A stretch of DNA of 64,000 nucleotides from Aceticella autotrophica. GTDB lineage: Bacteria > Bacillota > Thermoanaerobacteria > Thermoanaerobacterales > Thermoanaerobacteraceae. The stretch's first letter is position 1; each line of letters starts with the position of its first letter. The translations under genes and the position numbers were made by a program. Where the stretch lies: contig NZ_CP060096.1 in NCBI RefSeq assembly GCF_017357865.1, forward strand, positions 1,475,001 to 1,539,000, written 5' to 3'. Below, in pieces: positions 38,735-48,722 of this stretch. The notes beneath the pieces are model-generated. The model was given only the letters and a program-made list of their open reading frames with translations. It was not told where the DNA came from and ran no database searches.

Positions 38735-39884
38735 CCTGTACGGGTGTAGAACTATTTGTTGTTGTTCCATCGCCTAATTGACCGGATTCATTACCTCCCC
38801 AAGCCCAAACCGTACCGTCTTTCTTCAATGCTGCTGTATATGTATATCCTGCTGATACGGCTATTACATCGCTTATGCCCTTTACCTGTACGGGTGTAAA
38901 ACTATATGTTGTTGATGTTGTTGTTCCATCGCCTAATTGACCGGATCCATTCCATCCCCAAGCCCAAACCGTACCGTCTTTCTTCAATGCTGCTGTATGT
39001 GCATATCCTGCTGATACGGCTATTACATCGCTTATGCCCTTTACCTGTATGGGTGTAAAACTATTTGTTGTTGTCCCATCGCCAAATTGACCGTATCTTG
39101 TTGTTCCATCGCCTAATTGACCGTATCCATTCCATCCCCAAGCCCAAACCGTACCGTCTTTCTTCAATGCTGCTGTATGTCCACCTCCTGCTGATACGGC
39201 TATTACATCGCTTATGCCCTTTACCTGTACGGGTGTAGAACTATTTGTTGTTGTTCCATCGCCTAATTGACCGTATTCATTCCATCCCCAAGCCCAAACC
39301 GTACCGTCTTTCTTCAATGCTGCTGTATGTCCACCTCCTGCTGATACGGCTATTACATCTCTTATGCCCTTTACCTGTACGGGTGTAGAACTATTTGTTG
39401 TTGTTCCATCGCCTAATTGACCGGCTTTATTATCTCCCCAAGCCCAAACCGTACCGTCTTTCTTCAATGCTGCTGTATGTGCATATTCTGTTGATACGGC
39501 TATTACATCTCTTATGCCCTTTACCTGTACGGGTGTAAAACTATTTGTTGTTGTTCCATCGCTTAATTGACCGGATTCATTATCTCCCCAAGCCCAAACC
39601 GTACCGTCTTTCTTCAATGCTGCTGTATATACATATCCTGCTGATACGGCTATTACATCGCTTATGCCCTTTACCTGTACGGGTGTAAAACTATTTGTTG
39701 TTGTTCCATCGCCTAATTGACCGGATTCATTATCTCCCCAAGCCCAAACCGTACCGTCTTTCTTCAATGCTGCTGTATGTCCAACTCCTGTTGATACTAT
39801 ATTCGTCGTGCCTTTTGTACAACCTGTAAGTGTAAATATTAAAATAGATGTTAAAAGCAATAATAACAATTTCTTTTTTAACAT
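38718..39884 (-). CDS. RCC1-type seven-bladed propeller lipoprotein (copy B)
   Basis: A 388-residue exported lipoprotein: signal [22 protein letters not shown] with lipobox, then seven repeats of about 50 residues centred on [39 protein letters not shown]. Seven repeats are the number needed for a closed RCC1 propeller. The fifth has a 10-residue duplication ([17 protein letters not shown]) and the sixth a short insertion. The repeats are nearly identical DNA. The last residues (FNVK) and the stop come from the IS21 end. RCC1 proteins bind partners; the bacterial role is unknown. Confidence 0.85.
   Translation of the reverse strand: MLKKKLLLLLLTSILIFTLTGCTKGTTNIVSTGVGHTAALKKDGTVWAWGDNESGQLGDGTTTNSFTPVQVKGISDVIAVSAGYVYTAALKKDGTVWAWGDNESGQLSDGTTTNSFTPVQVKGIRDVIAVSTEYAHTAALKKDGTVWAWGDNKAGQLGDGTTTNSSTPVQVKGIRDVIAVSAGGGHTAALKKDGTVWAWGWNEYGQLGDGTTTNSSTPVQVKGISDVIAVSAGGGHTAALKKDGTVWAWGWNGYGQLGDGTTRYGQFGDGTTTNSFTPIQVKGISDVIAVSAGYAHTAALKKDGTVWAWGWNGSGQLGDGTTTSTTYSFTPVQVKGISDVIAVSAGYTYTAALKKDGTVWAWGGNESGQLGDGTTTNSSTPVQVFNVK
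38750..39800 (-). repeat. Seven tandem 150-bp repeats encoding propeller blades
   Basis: The string CCGTACCGTCTTTCTTCAA recurs at about 38811, 38971, 39151, 39301, 39451, 39601 and 39751: mostly 150 bp apart, with one 160- and one 180-bp interval. High DNA identity suggests ongoing exchange between repeats. Confidence 0.85.
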
Positions 39885-39978
39885 TTTGCAATCTCCCTTT
39901 CTATATAAAAATAATACCAGCCTACATGATGTAAATTATTATTTCGACATAAAATTAAAAAATCCTTCTTTATAATCC

Positions 39979-40736
39979 TAATGCGCATAGTTTTTTTAAG
40001 TAAGCATTAATCTTTCGCTCCTTGTTAAACTGATTATAATAATCTTCTCCAAGCTTTTTATACGGTTTATCTTCTTTAAGCATATGGTAAATGGCAATCA
40101 ATATTGAGTGAGCTACTGCTACAATTGCACGGTCCTTTCCGCGTCTTACAACTAAGCGTTGATATTGTGCATAAGAGAATATTCCTTCTCTTTTTACTGC
40201 AGATTTTTCACATTGAATTAATGTGGTTTTTAATGTCTTATTCCTCTTCGTCGTTTTGCTGTTTCGTCGTTTGCCTGCACTTTCATTGTTACCTGGGACA
40301 AGCCCTGCCTAACTTGATATATGTGCATCACTCGGAAAGCGTTCCATCTCTAACCCAATTTCCGATAGAATCGTTTCTGCACTTTGTATCCCAATACCTG
40401 GAACTTCATCAAGCTGTTTAATGGTCAATGATATTTCGCATTAATTGAAGTTGTTCTTCATCTAATTTCTTGCCTTCTAAGAAAGCATTTAATATCCTCC
40501 GAGAGCTTTTACCATTAATACTCGAATATGTTGTATAATGGTTTCCAATAAGAAGCAGTGCTTTCCATAGCTATCATTTCACACTTTCCATTAAGTAACC
40601 ATGCAGTGAGCTCTCTTAATTCTGCTGTTGTTGTTCCGTACTCACGGATTTCCTGATCATTGCCATGTTTAAAGCAAGCGACTATCATTTTTTTGTGTAC
40701 ATCAATCCCACAACAACGCTCGTATAATCTATCCAT
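39979..40736 (-). pseudogene. IS110-family transposase remnant
   Basis: The N-terminal part (40736 to about 40515) reads MDRLYERCCGIDVHKKMIVACFKHG..MIAMESTASYWKPLYNIFE, with the first two catalytic acids. About 100 middle residues are missing. The C-terminal part (LDEVPGIGIQSAETILSEIG...) follows in shifted frames with a TAG where Trp is expected in HISS-AGLVPG, and ends near KKLCALG. It is a different subgroup from the intact IS110 at 3285-4544 and cannot be active. Confidence 0.85.
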
Positions 40737-41352
40737 AACTTTTCACCTTATAAAGGATGAATTTTACAGTGCAGCTCCCTTATATTTCCTTATTTTACTA
40801 TACGTCCTTTTGAACATTTTGTTCTGGACAGGTGGTGGTGCAAAAAAAGGAAGCCCGATCAGTTTATTTTACGGGTTTGAATACCAAATAATACCCGGTC
40901 TCTGTACCGTATACTTTAATTATATCACGATTACTACTGTCTAACGTGCTAGTTTTCGTTTATCGTGATGCTGTCAAAGCATGATGTTTATTTTACACTA
41001 AATATTCAAAAATCATAATTTAACTAATGATGGTCATGTTATTTGTGATGCAGGTATTCAAATGGTCAAAGACGGCAAAGAATATTTTGATAGCTTTATT
41101 AAGCAAAAACATCGTTGTAAGTACTATAAATCAAAAGAAACGATTCTTTGTGTCCATGCCATCCTCCTAAACGCAATAATGTTATAGAATAAAGTTTCCT
41201 GCTTAATTGCTGTTAAATTTACATTTCATTATTTCAACATTTCGACATAAATTATAAAAATCCTTCTTTTTTTACATAATTAATCATTAAAATATTGGGT
41301 ATACTATCAAGGCACCTTGTTAGTATGCCTTGATAGTTGGGTTCTAAATCTA
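40737..41352. other. Decayed intergenic DNA with a transposase fragment
   Basis: From 41005 to 41190 the plus strand reads FKNHNLTNDGHVICDAGIQMVKDGKEYFDSF..KHRCKYYKS, resembling an internal piece of a DDE transposase whose family I cannot name. Immediately before it (40988-41001) lies TTTATTTTACACTAA, the tip of the IS21 left end. At 41234-41275 a short piece of the RCC1 5' block appears. No intact gene is present. Confidence 0.55.
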
Positions 41353-42378
41353 TTAGTAAGATATTATTACTTTAGGATTGTTAGCTTTGATTGTATCAAT
41401 AGCATTGGACTGACCACGAACTCTATAATCTAGGCCGTCATTGTCATGCAAATCAAGAATTTCCAAATTTGGCTTTATATTAACAAGCGGTTTTATATCG
41501 GATATCCAGTTTCCACCCAAATAAAGTCTTGTCAAATTAGTTAAGCCAAATAAAGGAGCTATATCATGTATAATATCATTATTCAAATTAAGTTCTCTCA
41601 GATTAGTCAAGTCAGATAATGGACTTATATCCATCACCTCACATGGTTGGGGGTTATTGCTCAAATCGAGTATTTCTAAATTCTTTGCATATTCTAATCC
41701 TGCTAAATTGTGTATATTTTTTCCAGACGCATATAATGAAGTCAACTTCAACATGTCATTCGATGTTATGTCACCGGTTGGTTTGTTTAATGCATTTCTT
41801 ATTACATTTTCAAGATTTGAATCAGGTATATTAACAATTATATTTGATATATTTGATCCAGGCTGTGGTATAGGTGCCGGCTTTGATACATCAGACGGAT
41901 AAACTAGTACCTCTTGACTTGCATCATCCCAGCTTACCTTGTATCCAAATGCTTCAGCCACAAATCTTGCAGGCAGATAGGCACGGTTATTTGCTATTAT
42001 TGGTACAACATCCATCTGTTTAGGCTGATTGTTGACATAATAAGTTGCACTTCCTATTATAAATTCTAATGTTGTTGTTGTGTCATCCTTTAGTGTTAAA
42101 GTTGCAGTTTGTGTTGCATTATCCCACGTTATATTGTCTGGCGTAACACCTAAAGCATATGCAAGATAACGCATTGGCACATATGTACGATCATTCATCA
42201 TGAAAGTTTTTGCATCCATTGTTTCTGTATTATTATTTGCTACGAATGTGGATTGATTGACTGTAAATACTGCTGTATGAGTAGGTTTTGCCAAGCCTGA
42301 TACCGGCATTGAAAGGACAGCAGAGCAGAGCATAGCTCCTATCAATGCCTTTGCTGTTTTCTGTTTTGGTATTAACAT
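41353..42378 (-). CDS. Exported stalk-domain plus leucine-rich-repeat protein
   Basis: A 341-residue protein: signal peptide (KALIGAMLCSAVLSMPVSGLA), a copper-amine-oxidase-like stalk domain (about 35-165; TYVPMRYLAYALGVT and AYLPARFVAEAFGYKVSWDD), a Pro-rich linker, then about five leucine-rich repeats of internalin type (DISPLSDLTNLRELNLNND, DIAPLFGLTNLTRLYLGGN). I chose ATG 42378 after GATGGAGATGG; the frame is open to 42474 with no reason to use it. Likely a surface adhesion or binding protein. The sequence is intact. Confidence 0.85.
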   Translation of the reverse strand: MLIPKQKTAKALIGAMLCSAVLSMPVSGLAKPTHTAVFTVNQSTFVANNNTETMDAKTFMMNDRTYVPMRYLAYALGVTPDNITWDNATQTATLTLKDDTTTTLEFIIGSATYYVNNQPKQMDVVPIIANNRAYLPARFVAEAFGYKVSWDDASQEVLVYPSDVSKPAPIPQPGSNISNIIVNIPDSNLENVIRNALNKPTGDITSNDMLKLTSLYASGKNIHNLAGLEYAKNLEILDLSNNPQPCEVMDISPLSDLTNLRELNLNNDIIHDIAPLFGLTNLTRLYLGGNWISDIKPLVNIKPNLEILDLHDNDGLDYRVRGQSNAIDTIKANNPKVIISY

Positions 42379-42462
42379 AAAAACCATCTCCATCTTTTTG
42401 ATATTAAATTTACATAAATTATTTTTATTGGTACTGGCATATTTCCTGCCACAAGTGACGAG

Positions 42463-42823
42463 GCTTTCTGCCAAGCTTTTATAATATTATACCATACATT
42501 AAATGAATTGTAAAATATTAAATTGCAAAGAAGGATTTTTTGATTTTATGTCGAAATAATAATTTACATCATATAGGCTGGTATTATTTTTATATAGAAA
42601 GGGAGATTACAAAATGTTAAAAAAGAAATTGTTATTATTGCTTTTAACATCTATTCTAATATTTACACTTACAGGTTGTACAAAAAGCACGACACTTAAT
42701 ATACCTAATTTAAAAGATAATAATGCAAGTTCAACCCCAGACTTAAAACAAAAAACAACAGCAAATAGTTTTACACCCGTACAGGTGTTTATTCCTTCTT
42801 TCGTTATTGAAATTTTATTTTGA
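42463..42823 (+). pseudogene. RCC1 lipoprotein copy C, all propeller blades lost
   Basis: The 5' block and signal peptide match copies A and B (start ATG 42614). The reading frame passes directly from the linker (STPDLKQKTTANS) to the end of the last blade (FTPVQV), so a deletion between repeats removed every blade. After CAGGTGTTT the sequence departs from A and B (FIPSFVIEILF), exactly where those copies enter IS21, so this may be the original 3' end. A 69-residue lipoprotein might still be made. Confidence 0.7.
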
Positions 42824-42910
42824 TGTCTTTATTCTCTAATAATATCTTTTGATACGATTTTATTTTGGGCTTTAGCCTGTTGAGATCGCATAGCGAGCGA
42901 AACAAAAAAC

Positions 42911-43614
42911 CACCCGCTATGCGGGTGAGCGACAGAAGTTATACAAAAAATCACCTTTCCGTTATAATAGAGTTGTTCAAGCTACTATATATAACAAAAG
43001 GTAAGGTGATTTAATGGTTAATAAACGAGATGAAATGGCACGTACAAAATGGATGTGCAAGTACCATATTGTGTTCACTCCTAAGTATAGACGAAAAATA
43101 ATATATAATCAATATAAAGAAAGTATAAGGGATATATTAAAAGAATTATGTAAATATAAAGGAGTAGAAATTATAGAAGGACATCTAATGCCAAATCATG
43201 TGCACATGCTTGTGAGCATACCACCAAAAATAAGTGTATCAAGTTTTATGTGATACTTAAAAGGCAAGAGTGCATTAATGATATTTGATAGACATGCAAA
43301 TCTAAAGTATAAGTTTGGGAATAGGCATTTTTGGGCAGAAGGATATGATATAAGCGCTGTAGGGCTAAATGAAGCAACGATAAAAAAATACATTCAGGAA
43401 CAAGAAAAGCGAGATATTATGTTGGACAAATTGAGTGTAAAAGAATATGAGAACCCCTTTAAGGGGTAGCTAGTAGTACGTTTGTCCCTTTAGGGGCTGG
43501 CAAAAGTGACAAATGCATTGATGGCTTGAACAAAGTGAAAGCCATCGCCTTTAGACGCTGGCTAGTAATAGAGGCTTATAGCCTCAGAGCAAACCACCCG
43601 TTTTACGGGTGGTT
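42911..43614 (+). mobile_element. IS200-type element with end hairpins
   Basis: Hairpins typical of IS200/IS605 ends frame the gene: CACCCGC-TAT-GCGGGTG at 42911-42927 and AACCACCCGT-TTT-ACGGGTGGTT at 43592-43614. Exact cleavage sites may lie a few bases outside. Between the gene and the right hairpin are further inverted repeats (GATGGCTT/AAGCCATC, GAGGC/GCCTC, TTTGTC/GACAAA), suggesting a structured 3' RNA. Confidence 0.75.
43014..43469 (+). pseudogene. tnpA: IS200/IS605 Y1 transposase TnpA with internal stop
   Basis: Reads KWMCKYHIVFTPKYRRKI, MPNHVHMLVSIPP (the HUH metal site) and, after the stop, WAEGYDISAVGLNEATIKKYIQEQ with the catalytic Tyr. A TGA at 43251-43253 replaces the Gly codon expected in SSFMGYLKGKS; no base is lost. 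Without readthrough the catalytic Tyr is not made. GGTAAGGTGATTTA precedes the ATG. Confidence 0.85.
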
Positions 43615-43624
43615 ATGATTTTAT

Positions 43625-44099
43625 CCTATAAAAGCATGTTTTCTGAATATAATTGTCTTTTTTCTTTTTCTAATTGTTTAATCTTTTCTTTTAGATTTTA
43701 TAATGTCTCGTTTGCAACAAATTCTTCTTTTGGAACTTCTTTAATTGGTTCTTCTTTATTTACAGCAATATAAAATTCTTCCTCTTCTACAGCTTCTGTT
43801 GGTTTCGTTGATATTTCTTTCTATGTGTTTTCCATAAAAAACTTAATTTCGTTTATAACATCAGGTATAGGAGTTCCCGGCGAAAACGTATGAAACCCTT
43901 TAGAACGCCCATAGTCTATTAAGTCAAAACTTATCATTAAAAATACATTCTTATCAAGTTTTTTTATATTATCAATATCTTCTTGTGTTATAGCAGACAT
44001 AACTATAGTATCTGCTTTACTTATATCTTCTGTTACATTTGGCAGATTTTCTTTAAGCATTTCATTTATAGCTTCTAAATTCGTATTAATATAAATCAT
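43625..44099 (-). pseudogene. Unknown gene with two in-frame stops, cut by IS200
   Basis: The first 92 residues (MIYINTNLEAINEMLKENLP..) are open, then TAG follows FFMENT. The same frame continues as KEISTKPTEAVEEEEFYIAVNKEEPIKEVPKEEF, meets TAA after NETL, and goes on as NLKEKIKQLEKEKRQLYSEN, an obvious coiled coil, up to the IS200 element. Such in-frame continuation points to a once longer protein. I do not recognise the family. Confidence 0.6.
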
Positions 44100-44131
44100 T
44101 GTTTACACCTTCTTGTACAAAAATAATTATT

Positions 44132-44476
44132 CTATATTTTGAAACTATTTTCTATGAATTTAAAAACTTTTCTGTCAAATTGCATTTGTGTACTTATTAA
44201 TTTAGGAATAATAATAATAGCAAGAAATAAAACAACTGAAGCAATAATTAATAAAATTTTTGTTATTTTCCACGTTACCCATAAAAAATCTTTAATTATC
44301 GGTAATAATGTTTTAATAACAGGTCTTGCTTTATAATAAAAATTTTTGCTTATATATTTACCTTCATTATAAAAATTCTTTAATTTATAATATGTTTTTT
44401 GGGTTTTAGTGAATATTTGATTAGAAATATCTCTGAACCTTTCTTGAATTAATCTGTCTGATTCTGTTATTTTCAT
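44132..44476 (-). CDS. Hypothetical single-pass membrane protein
   Basis: A 114-residue basic protein with one strong membrane segment (ILLIIASVVLFLAIIIIPKLI, about 74-94). The ATG at 44476 follows AAGGGAGTGTGTTTC; a GTG at 44485 is a less likely start. It lies 13 bp after recJ and is probably co-transcribed with it. Family unknown. It could be either native to the recJ operon or the edge of the island. Confidence 0.6.
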   Translation of the reverse strand: MKITESDRLIQERFRDISNQIFTKTQKTYYKLKNFYNEGKYISKNFYYKARPVIKTLLPIIKDFLWVTWKITKILLIIASVVLFLAIIIIPKLISTQMQFDRKVFKFIENSFKI

Positions 44477-44489
44477 GAAACACACTCCC

Positions 44490-46919
44490 TTAATATCCTA
44501 AAATTAATCTGACAAATTTAATGAATTCGTCTTTTGCCATATAAATCTGTCTTATGTTTTCATCTTTTTCTATATTAACCTTTTTATTGATACGTTTTTT
44601 GGTTAATACAAAAATATTATCATTTTCTTGTACTTCAATTAAGCCTAATTTTTTCATAACATTTAAACAAAAAATTAATTTAACAGGATTTAGAAATATC
44701 TGATTGTATAATTGGTCCTTAAAAAGTATCGTATTATCCTTCTTTATAAAATTATAAATCTTTGCAAAGTCACCCCTTTGTGGTATTATTTCCTTTAAGT
44801 CAAGTATATTTGAAGAAATATCATTTTTACCATAAAGTAAATGTATTTTATTGGTCCTGCTGTATCGTCTTATTATATTATAAAACATTTTTGCATTAAA
44901 TGGTATGTCATAGAAAACAATATTTTTATAATTTTTAAGGTCATATTCTTCAGATATACCCCATAAAATACCTCTTTTATAAATTTTACTTTCCGTTATA
45001 AGCTTATAATCATAAAAATTATCTTTTTTAAAATATTTTATTAAATCCTTTAACTGTTTTACTGTATTTATAACTATAACGGTATTTTCATCAGATTTAA
45101 ATAACTTTAATATATAATCATTTTTATTTTTATGTTCTCTCATATCAATGATATTATCAGATACATGTAATCTACAACTCACGTATTTATAGTTTCTTAA
45201 AGTATTGAAAAGATTCTTGTAAAAGCCTATATACTCTGGTTTTACCCGTATATCCTTTGCATTTATCTGAATATTTTCTATATTATTCCAAGTATTTATC
45301 TGCAAATTCCCAACAACATTTATATGCTGTCCTTCTTTAAATTTATTTTCTCCGTTTCCCATACCAAATCCTATGATTTCGTATATAAAACCTTTTTTTA
45401 CTGCAGTAATTTTTAAATGATTATTATTTCCAACATAGGATATTCTTGATATAATCATGTCTTTGATTTCATAAACAGGGTTTGGGTTACCATTTCCAAA
45501 AGGACTCAACAAATTTATTTGTTTTACTGCATCAATATCTATATCTTCGTTCTTTATCTCTGTATCAATATTTATAGTTGGTACTAAATCCACATCGCTT
45601 AATTTTTCATCTGCATATTTATTAATTTTTTCCTTGAATTCATCAAACTTACACATATTTATCGTTATTCCTGCTGCCATTTCATGTCCGCCGTATTTTT
45701 CAAGATAAATGCTGCATGCTTTTAATGCTTCATATAAGTTGAAACCTTTAATGCTTCTTCCTGAACCCTTTCCAATCCCATCTTTAACACTTATTATTAT
45801 GGAAGGTCGTGAATATTTCTCTGTTATCCTTGAAGAAACTATTCCAATCACACCAGGATGCCAATTTTCATTTTGAAGTAAAATAACCTTTTCTCTATTT
45901 AAATCAATACCTTCTTCAACTAACTTAACAGCTTCATCAAGTATTTCTTTTTCAATTTGTTGTCTTAATACATTTTCATTATCAAGATATTGAGAAAGGT
46001 CTTCTGCTTCTTTTTCATCTTCTGTTGTCAGCAACTTTACACAGGATACGGCGCTTTTTAATCTTCCGGCAGCATTTAGTCGCGGTGCTATTATGAAACC
46101 AACATGATATGTATCAATTTGCGTATTTTCCAGCTTTGCTGTTTTAATCAATGCTTTTAAGCCTATATTATTTGTGTTATTTAATGCTTTGAGACCTTCT
46201 TTAACTATAATACGATTCTCACCTTTAAGTGGAACAATATCTGCAACTGTACCAAGGCATACTATATCTAAGAATTTGTAGGCTTCTTTACCAATTAATG
46301 CAGCGCATAATTTAAAGGACACCCCCACTCCAGCAAGGTCTTTAAAAGGATATGTAGAATTTTTGATATGAGGATTTAATACAACTGTTGCTTCCGGCAT
46401 TACTTCAGGAACCTCATGATGATCTGTTATTATAATATCCATGCCGTAACTTTTAGCCCTCTCGACTTCCTTTATTGAGGATATGCCGCAATCAACCGTT
46501 ATAATCAGCTTTGTTCCATTTGTAAAGATTTTGTCTATTGCACTTAAATTTATGCCATATCCCTCCTGTAATCTTTCCGGTATATAATAGTCTACATCAG
46601 CATTCAATAATTTTAATGTTTTGTACAAGACAGATATAGCTGTTATGCCATCAACATCATAATCCCCATATATAGTTATTTTGTTATTTTTCTTGATATG
46701 TTCTTTTATTATTGATACAGCTTTAGTTATTCCATCTAATAAATTTGGATCATATAGCTCATTTATATCGGGATATAAGAATTTCTTTATATCCTTTAAG
46801 TCTTCATACCCCCTGTTTATCAGGGTTTTTGCAATATACCCTTTGATGTTAAATTCTTTTTTTATCACTTCTATTAAACGCTCATTATCGCATTTATTCT
46901 CAATCCATCTATATATCAT
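44490..46919 (-). CDS. recJ: Single-stranded-DNA-specific exonuclease RecJ
   Basis: A 5'-3' exonuclease for recombination and repair. DHH domain motifs ITIYGDYDVDGITA (about 77-90) and IITDHHEVPEV, and the DHHA1 motif YGGHEMAAGITI, are intact, followed by an OB-like domain. At 809 residues it is the long form with an extra C-terminal domain (helicase-like remnant) as in Firmicutes. The usual next gene, apt, lies 23 kb away because of the island. Confidence 0.93.
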   Translation of the reverse strand: MIYRWIENKCDNERLIEVIKKEFNIKGYIAKTLINRGYEDLKDIKKFLYPDINELYDPNLLDGITKAVSIIKEHIKKNNKITIYGDYDVDGITAISVLYKTLKLLNADVDYYIPERLQEGYGINLSAIDKIFTNGTKLIITVDCGISSIKEVERAKSYGMDIIITDHHEVPEVMPEATVVLNPHIKNSTYPFKDLAGVGVSFKLCAALIGKEAYKFLDIVCLGTVADIVPLKGENRIIVKEGLKALNNTNNIGLKALIKTAKLENTQIDTYHVGFIIAPRLNAAGRLKSAVSCVKLLTTEDEKEAEDLSQYLDNENVLRQQIEKEILDEAVKLVEEGIDLNREKVILLQNENWHPGVIGIVSSRITEKYSRPSIIISVKDGIGKGSGRSIKGFNLYEALKACSIYLEKYGGHEMAAGITINMCKFDEFKEKINKYADEKLSDVDLVPTINIDTEIKNEDIDIDAVKQINLLSPFGNGNPNPVYEIKDMIISRISYVGNNNHLKITAVKKGFIYEIIGFGMGNGENKFKEGQHINVVGNLQINTWNNIENIQINAKDIRVKPEYIGFYKNLFNTLRNYKYVSCRLHVSDNIIDMREHKNKNDYILKLFKSDENTVIVINTVKQLKDLIKYFKKDNFYDYKLITESKIYKRGILWGISEEYDLKNYKNIVFYDIPFNAKMFYNIIRRYSRTNKIHLLYGKNDISSNILDLKEIIPQRGDFAKIYNFIKKDNTILFKDQLYNQIFLNPVKLIFCLNVMKKLGLIEVQENDNIFVLTKKRINKKVNIEKDENIRQIYMAKDEFIKFVRLILGY

Positions 46920-46952
46920 AGATAATCAGCTCACCTCACAAATAAGCCCTAT

Positions 46953-48617
46953 TTATTTTTTCCTTTTTTCAACAAAAATCATATTGTAGAATATCCATAA
47001 GCATAGTATAAAAGCCGCAAAAAAACCTGCTAATCCAAGTGCATTATATCCATATAATTTGTACCCACTGTTTGATGCTATAATAAGTGATGAGCCAATA
47101 ATTAATGATGCTGCAATAATGCTTATTATTATCTTATTTATCATCAAATTCATATCTAATCTCATCTTGTTGGTTTCTTCAATATTAAATTTTACTTTTA
47201 TATCGTCCTTAATAACCTTTGTTAATATGCTTTGAAATTTTCCTGGAAATTTTCGCAGCTCCATTGATAATTTATGTAAATCTTTTATGTTATCTTTGAG
47301 TATTTTAGTTATTCTGAAGTTTTTGAAATACGTCTTTTGGATAAAATTATTTGCTATATTTGAAATACTAAAATCCGGATCAAGTTCTTTACCAACACCC
47401 TCAATTGTTGCAAGAGCTTTTAAAAGCAAGGTAAATTCAGTAGGAAGCATAAGCTTATATTTATATATAATGGACATTATTTTCTTTGCTGAATCACCTA
47501 TATTGATATTCTTTAAAGGTGTATTTAAAAAATAGTTGTTGATACTGCTTAAATCATATTTTAGATTTTTAATGTTTGTTTCATTCCTAATTGCATCCAT
47601 ATCAAGTAAGATGTTTACAATTTCTTCCGTATCATAATCCGCAAATGCTTTGAAAAGTTCAATAATCATTTCCCTATTGGATTTATCTATAAAACCTACA
47701 ATCCCAAAATCAATAAATACAATTCTGCCGTCATTTTTTATAAAGATGTTTCCGGGATGCGGATCGCCGTGAAAAAAACCAAATTCATAGATTTGTAGTA
47801 ATATTGACATTGCACCATTATATGCAATTTTTTTTAAGTCAAAACCCTTTGCTATTAAAACGTCTTTATTTTTAACACTGACACCATCAATATATTCCAT
47901 TGTAAGTACTTTTTTTGTTGTATATCCCCAATAAATCTTTGGAACGTAAATATAGTCAACATTTTTAAAATTTTCCTTAAATCGATCAGCATTATTTCCC
48001 TCCTGTGAATAATCAAGCTCATTTAAAAGGGAATCAGATAATTCATTGACAACTTCTACCAAGTCTATAGGAGATTCTTCAAGGTGCTCATTAAGAATTT
48101 TTGCAATGCCTTTTAAAATTGATATGTCTACCACTATTTTATCATAGATATCAGGTCGTTGTACTTTAACAACAACGTCATAATTTTCTATAGTTTTTGC
48201 CCTGTAAACTTGTCCAATTGAAGCAGATGCTATTGGTGTTTTATCAAATTCTATGAATAAATCAGAAATATTGCCTTTTAATTCATCTTCAATTATGCCT
48301 TTTATTTGATCAAAATCAACCGGTGGAACATTATCCTGTAATTTTGATAATTCTTCGATTATCTCATGTGGTAATATATCAGGCCTTGTACTTAAAATTT
48401 GTCCCATCTTTACAAATGTTGGTCCAAGTTCTTCAAGTGTAATGCGTATTCTTTCAGGCATTGAAATTATCCGGCTCTTATTCCTATCAAAAAAAACACG
48501 ATTCCTTTTTGCCAACATTTCAACAATAAATCCAAAACCATTCTTTGTAAGTATTTTTAATATTTCCTTATACCTTTTTATATATTTTTTATTTGAAAAT
48601 ATATTTATTAATCTCAT
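46953..48617 (-). CDS. ABC1/UbiB-family atypical kinase
   Basis: A 554-residue protein with the family's motifs: KMGQILSTRPDILP (KxGQ), VVKVQRPDIYD (Lys), FFHGDPHPGNIFI and IVFIDFGIVG (metal binding), plus two C-terminal membrane segments (about 492-545). I chose ATG 48617 (GAGGTGTGAAT upstream); the frame also allows GTG 48623. Relatives support ubiquinone synthesis in proteobacteria, but this anaerobe type makes no ubiquinone, so the role here is unknown. It lies between secF and recJ. Confidence 0.85.
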   Translation of the reverse strand: MRLINIFSNKKYIKRYKEILKILTKNGFGFIVEMLAKRNRVFFDRNKSRIISMPERIRITLEELGPTFVKMGQILSTRPDILPHEIIEELSKLQDNVPPVDFDQIKGIIEDELKGNISDLFIEFDKTPIASASIGQVYRAKTIENYDVVVKVQRPDIYDKIVVDISILKGIAKILNEHLEESPIDLVEVVNELSDSLLNELDYSQEGNNADRFKENFKNVDYIYVPKIYWGYTTKKVLTMEYIDGVSVKNKDVLIAKGFDLKKIAYNGAMSILLQIYEFGFFHGDPHPGNIFIKNDGRIVFIDFGIVGFIDKSNREMIIELFKAFADYDTEEIVNILLDMDAIRNETNIKNLKYDLSSINNYFLNTPLKNINIGDSAKKIMSIIYKYKLMLPTEFTLLLKALATIEGVGKELDPDFSISNIANNFIQKTYFKNFRITKILKDNIKDLHKLSMELRKFPGKFQSILTKVIKDDIKVKFNIEETNKMRLDMNLMINKIIISIIAASLIIGSSLIIASNSGYKLYGYNALGLAGFFAAFILCLWIFYNMIFVEKRKK

Positions 48618-48640
48618 ATTCACACCTCAATAAAATACAG

Positions 48641-48675
48641 CGGCAATAAACCTATGCAGGTTATTATGCCGCTAA
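48641..48675 (-). terminator. Hairpin downstream of secF
   Basis: AGCGGCA..ATAACCT and AGGTTTATTGCCGCT form a long, almost complete stem with a GCAT loop on the minus strand. Only a weak T-run (GTATTTTATT) follows, so it may act as a partial terminator or protect the secDF mRNA. Confidence 0.55.
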
Positions 48676-48722
48676 ACAGGAAATTTAATTAGAATATACC
48701 ATTATTTCTTTTTTTGCTTTAG

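Larger units (their letters stand above)
21330..44131. mobile_element. Accessory island between recJ and apt
   Basis: The recJ-apt-relA-dtd order is conserved in many Firmicutes. Here recJ ends at 44490 and apt starts at 21297, with about 23 kb between them full of transposases, defective insertion sequences, repeat-protein genes and pseudogenes. The left limit is the end of the TnpB element. The right limit is uncertain, because the small gene at 44132-44476 next to recJ could be native. I see no integrase, attachment site or conjugation genes, so stepwise accumulation of elements is likelier than one integrative element. Confidence 0.6.

Noticed and set aside
38750-39800. Satellite or CRISPR-like tandem repeat
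   Set aside because: The 150-bp units encode RCC1 blades in one open frame with a lipoprotein signal.
44132-44476. Island integrase or excisionase at the recJ border
   Set aside because: The small gene has only a membrane segment and no recombinase motif.
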